Translations under genes and position numbers: made by a program
Source: Pyrocephalus nanus
Lineage: Eukaryota > Chordata > Aves > Passeriformes > Tyrannidae
DNA: 64,000 nucleotides
Assembly (NCBI GenBank): GCA_038380795.1
Contig: CM076267.1
Location: forward strand, 38,502,232-38,566,231
Reading direction: 5' to 3'
The notes under the pieces: generated by a model
Seen by the model: only the letters and a program-made list of their open reading frames with translations
Databases searched by the model: none
Told to the model about the DNA's origin: nothing
Shown: piece after piece, positions 62,046 through 64,000 of the stretch
Layout: the number at the start of each line of letters is the position of its first letter
Numbering within the stretch: the first letter of the stretch is position 1

Positions 62046-64000
62046 CCAGTATAGATTATTGACACCAATGGAGCTACAGAGAGGACATTTGTTCTATCAG
62101 GATAAATATAAGTCCTCTTAGAAGGATGAGTCAGATTCCTGTAATAGAGTATTCAATTTTTAATCATTTCCCCTCCTTTTTAGTATCCTCGTGCGAAAAA
62201 AAAGTTATCTAATTCATTCATATATGGCATTAGAATTGCTGTTCATGTATTCTGGATTAAGAGTTTTCCCCTCGGGTGAGCAGTATATATTCTGGTGAGA
62301 CAAAATGAGATGCTATCTTGACCTTGCCTTGAATTAATGCTATTCTGCACCACAGATTTCACACAAATAAAAAGCACAAGTGATTTCTTCCTCTAGCACT
62401 TCCCACTTCAGACTTGTGTGGTGTTGCTGCTTGATAGGGGTAGAATTCAGATTCTTTCCTGCAAGATTTTTAGGCACAAACTGCATGCACCAACCCTTAG
62501 CATGGTGTTTCTGGTAAAGCCTGCATTTTGTAGCTTTCACAGCTCTTCAAGAGTCTTCCATCAAGAGCTGCATCCCCTGGAATGAGGCAGTTTCCCCTCT
62601 GCACAAATCTCAGCATTGTACCAGGTTACACAGTGTCCTCCTAAGCAGAAAAAGTGAGGCTGTAGCTGTTGAATCATATTTATGATTCCTACTTTTTGGC
62701 CATAGGACAATCCTGTAGCCCTTCCTGGGGTCCCTATAGATTTTTGCAACTGTGTTGGTGCTCAGAAGGATGTGGTTTGAGCCAGAGCAAAAGAACACTA
62801 CACTCGAGATGGAGGCATTCTGGGAGCGTGTGTGCATGAGAGTAAATGCTCAGTGGAATATTTTGGCACAGGGATGAGTATTCATCTGTCGACCTTAACG
62901 CTGGGACAGTCATTAGTGAGAATCAGTGTGGAGGAAAGGAAGTCAAAAGCAAACAGGTGAACTTTGCACTGAGCTCTGGAAAGTAACAGGCTTTTTGTTT
63001 CTTAATAGGAATACACTGGGATCAATCATGCATGACTCTCTCCCCTGTGTTATTAATTTTCTAGTACTTTTCTGTATTTTAATTAATTATAATTTTATTA
63101 TACATAAATAAGAAAAGTAAATTTGTGGGTTTTTTTCTTTTTTTTCTTCTTGATATTGTCAGATAAGTCTTTAAGCCAGTAACAGTGAACGTGATGCTTA
63201 TTGTACTGCTTGTTAACAGCTTTGAACCCTTCATGGAATGAGGAAAAAATTAATAGGTAGGGCCCTTGCATAAAAAATTAAAACAGGCTTTAAAAGCTAT
63301 TTGATTTCTCAGTCAATTAAAACCTAATTACTTCGTATGTCAATGGAAGAAATATTTCCTGGTTTTATCCCAAGCCATTCTCTCTGTACATTCAGTGTCT
63401 GATTGACAGACTCCCTCAAATTGACACCTGAGACTGGAAATACAGGACTGCGTCCACATTGCAAACCCAGTTTGTTTAGACACCTGATGAGGAGGTATGG
63501 GAAAAGGGAAATTTGCATCATTAATAAGTAAGAAAAATGTTCATGCCTTGTCTAGAGTCAGAGACTTGTTTATCACAAATATTTGAGGACATGTTTCAAT
63601 TGTAGCTGCTGTTAAATTGACTTTGCAGTAACTATCAAGTGCAAGAATAAACCATCTTCAAAATGTGCAGTTGACACCAACTCCTCCAGGTGTGAATTAG
63701 GATTTACTCAGTCAACTGTGAATTGACATTTTCTTATCAACAGAGGATAAGAGATCAAAATATGAGGGAAGGATTAAACTAAACTCGAATATATTTTGTT
63801 ACAGACCTGGGACACTTCTGAAGGGAAGTCAGCCCTAGTACCTATGAAAATTTCCCCAAAGGGGAAAATAATATTTTATTTGTGCAGTCACATGTTTTAA
63901 AAAAAAATCCTTCCTTAATCTAAACTAAGACAGAAATCCTCTGCTAGATTCCCAGTGGTGATAGATAATGTTGTCTGTGGAACACTTCACCAGTAGAAAA

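Larger units (their letters stand above)
46032..64000. other. Gene-free unique DNA with simple repeats
   Basis: No coding exon, RNA gene or identifiable transposon. The longest frame is 125 codons (47380-47757) in a GC-richer pocket. The stretch 48290-48990 has conserved-element-like AT-rich texture. About 60480-61450 has an LTR-like feel but no definable ends. Homopolymers at 49566-49578 and 61940-61953 are typical background. Confidence 0.55.

Noticed and set aside
1..64000. tRNA, rRNA, snRNA or microRNA genes
   Set aside because: No T-loop GGTTCGA box with a paired A box, no rRNA core words and no convincing 60-90 base hairpin were found by eye. Covariance-model searches would be needed to exclude diverged ones.
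1..64000. CRISPR array, bacterial operon or phage-type system
   Set aside because: There is no regular repeat-spacer pattern, ribosome-binding-site-led gene run or long contiguous open frame. The composition and CR1 fragment indicate a vertebrate nuclear genome.

Overview
The window looks like 64 kb of vertebrate, most likely avian, nuclear DNA with no gene I can identify. Three things point that way. Base composition is AT-leaning (about 40% GC by eye) with small GC-richer pockets. No open frame exceeds about 205 codons on either strand, and there are no operon-like runs of frames. The one interspersed repeat I recognise with confidence is a 3'-terminal CR1 LINE fragment (about 16885-17425), the dominant LINE of birds and other sauropsids. 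A 64 kb stretch with so little recognisable transposon sequence fits a bird genome better than a mammalian or squamate one. I cannot name species, chromosome or locus; it could be intergenic or deep intronic.

Layout. 1-6681: unique DNA with a few GC-richer pockets. 6682-8449: two diverged copies of a roughly 130-155 bp A-tailed sequence, 1.6 kb apart. 8450-11346: unique DNA ending in a poly-A tract. 11900-14640: quiet AT-rich DNA with homeodomain-type TAAT/ATTA words that could be conserved non-coding sequence. 15090-15410: a small CpG-containing pocket with a composite AP-1/M-box word, then an A-rich tract. 16885-17425: the CR1 fragment. 17426-26100: unique AT-rich DNA. 26139-26640: a GC-rich pocket holding the longest open frame. 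27024-27157: a strong splice-acceptor-like sequence before a possible small exon. 29091-29123: a 33-base T run. 32471-33319: a triplicated 10-mer and a degenerate telomere-like hexamer array. 44573-46031: a pair of about 95% identical 225 bp direct repeats enclosing a 190-codon open frame. 46032-64000: unique DNA with simple repeats.

The strongest unexplained structure is the young direct-repeat pair at 44573-44796 and 45804-46031, followed by the older pair at 6682 and 8318. I found no evidence for a coding system, gene cluster, RNA gene, CRISPR array or intact mobile element. Conserved-element and exon candidates are inferences that need alignment or RNA data.
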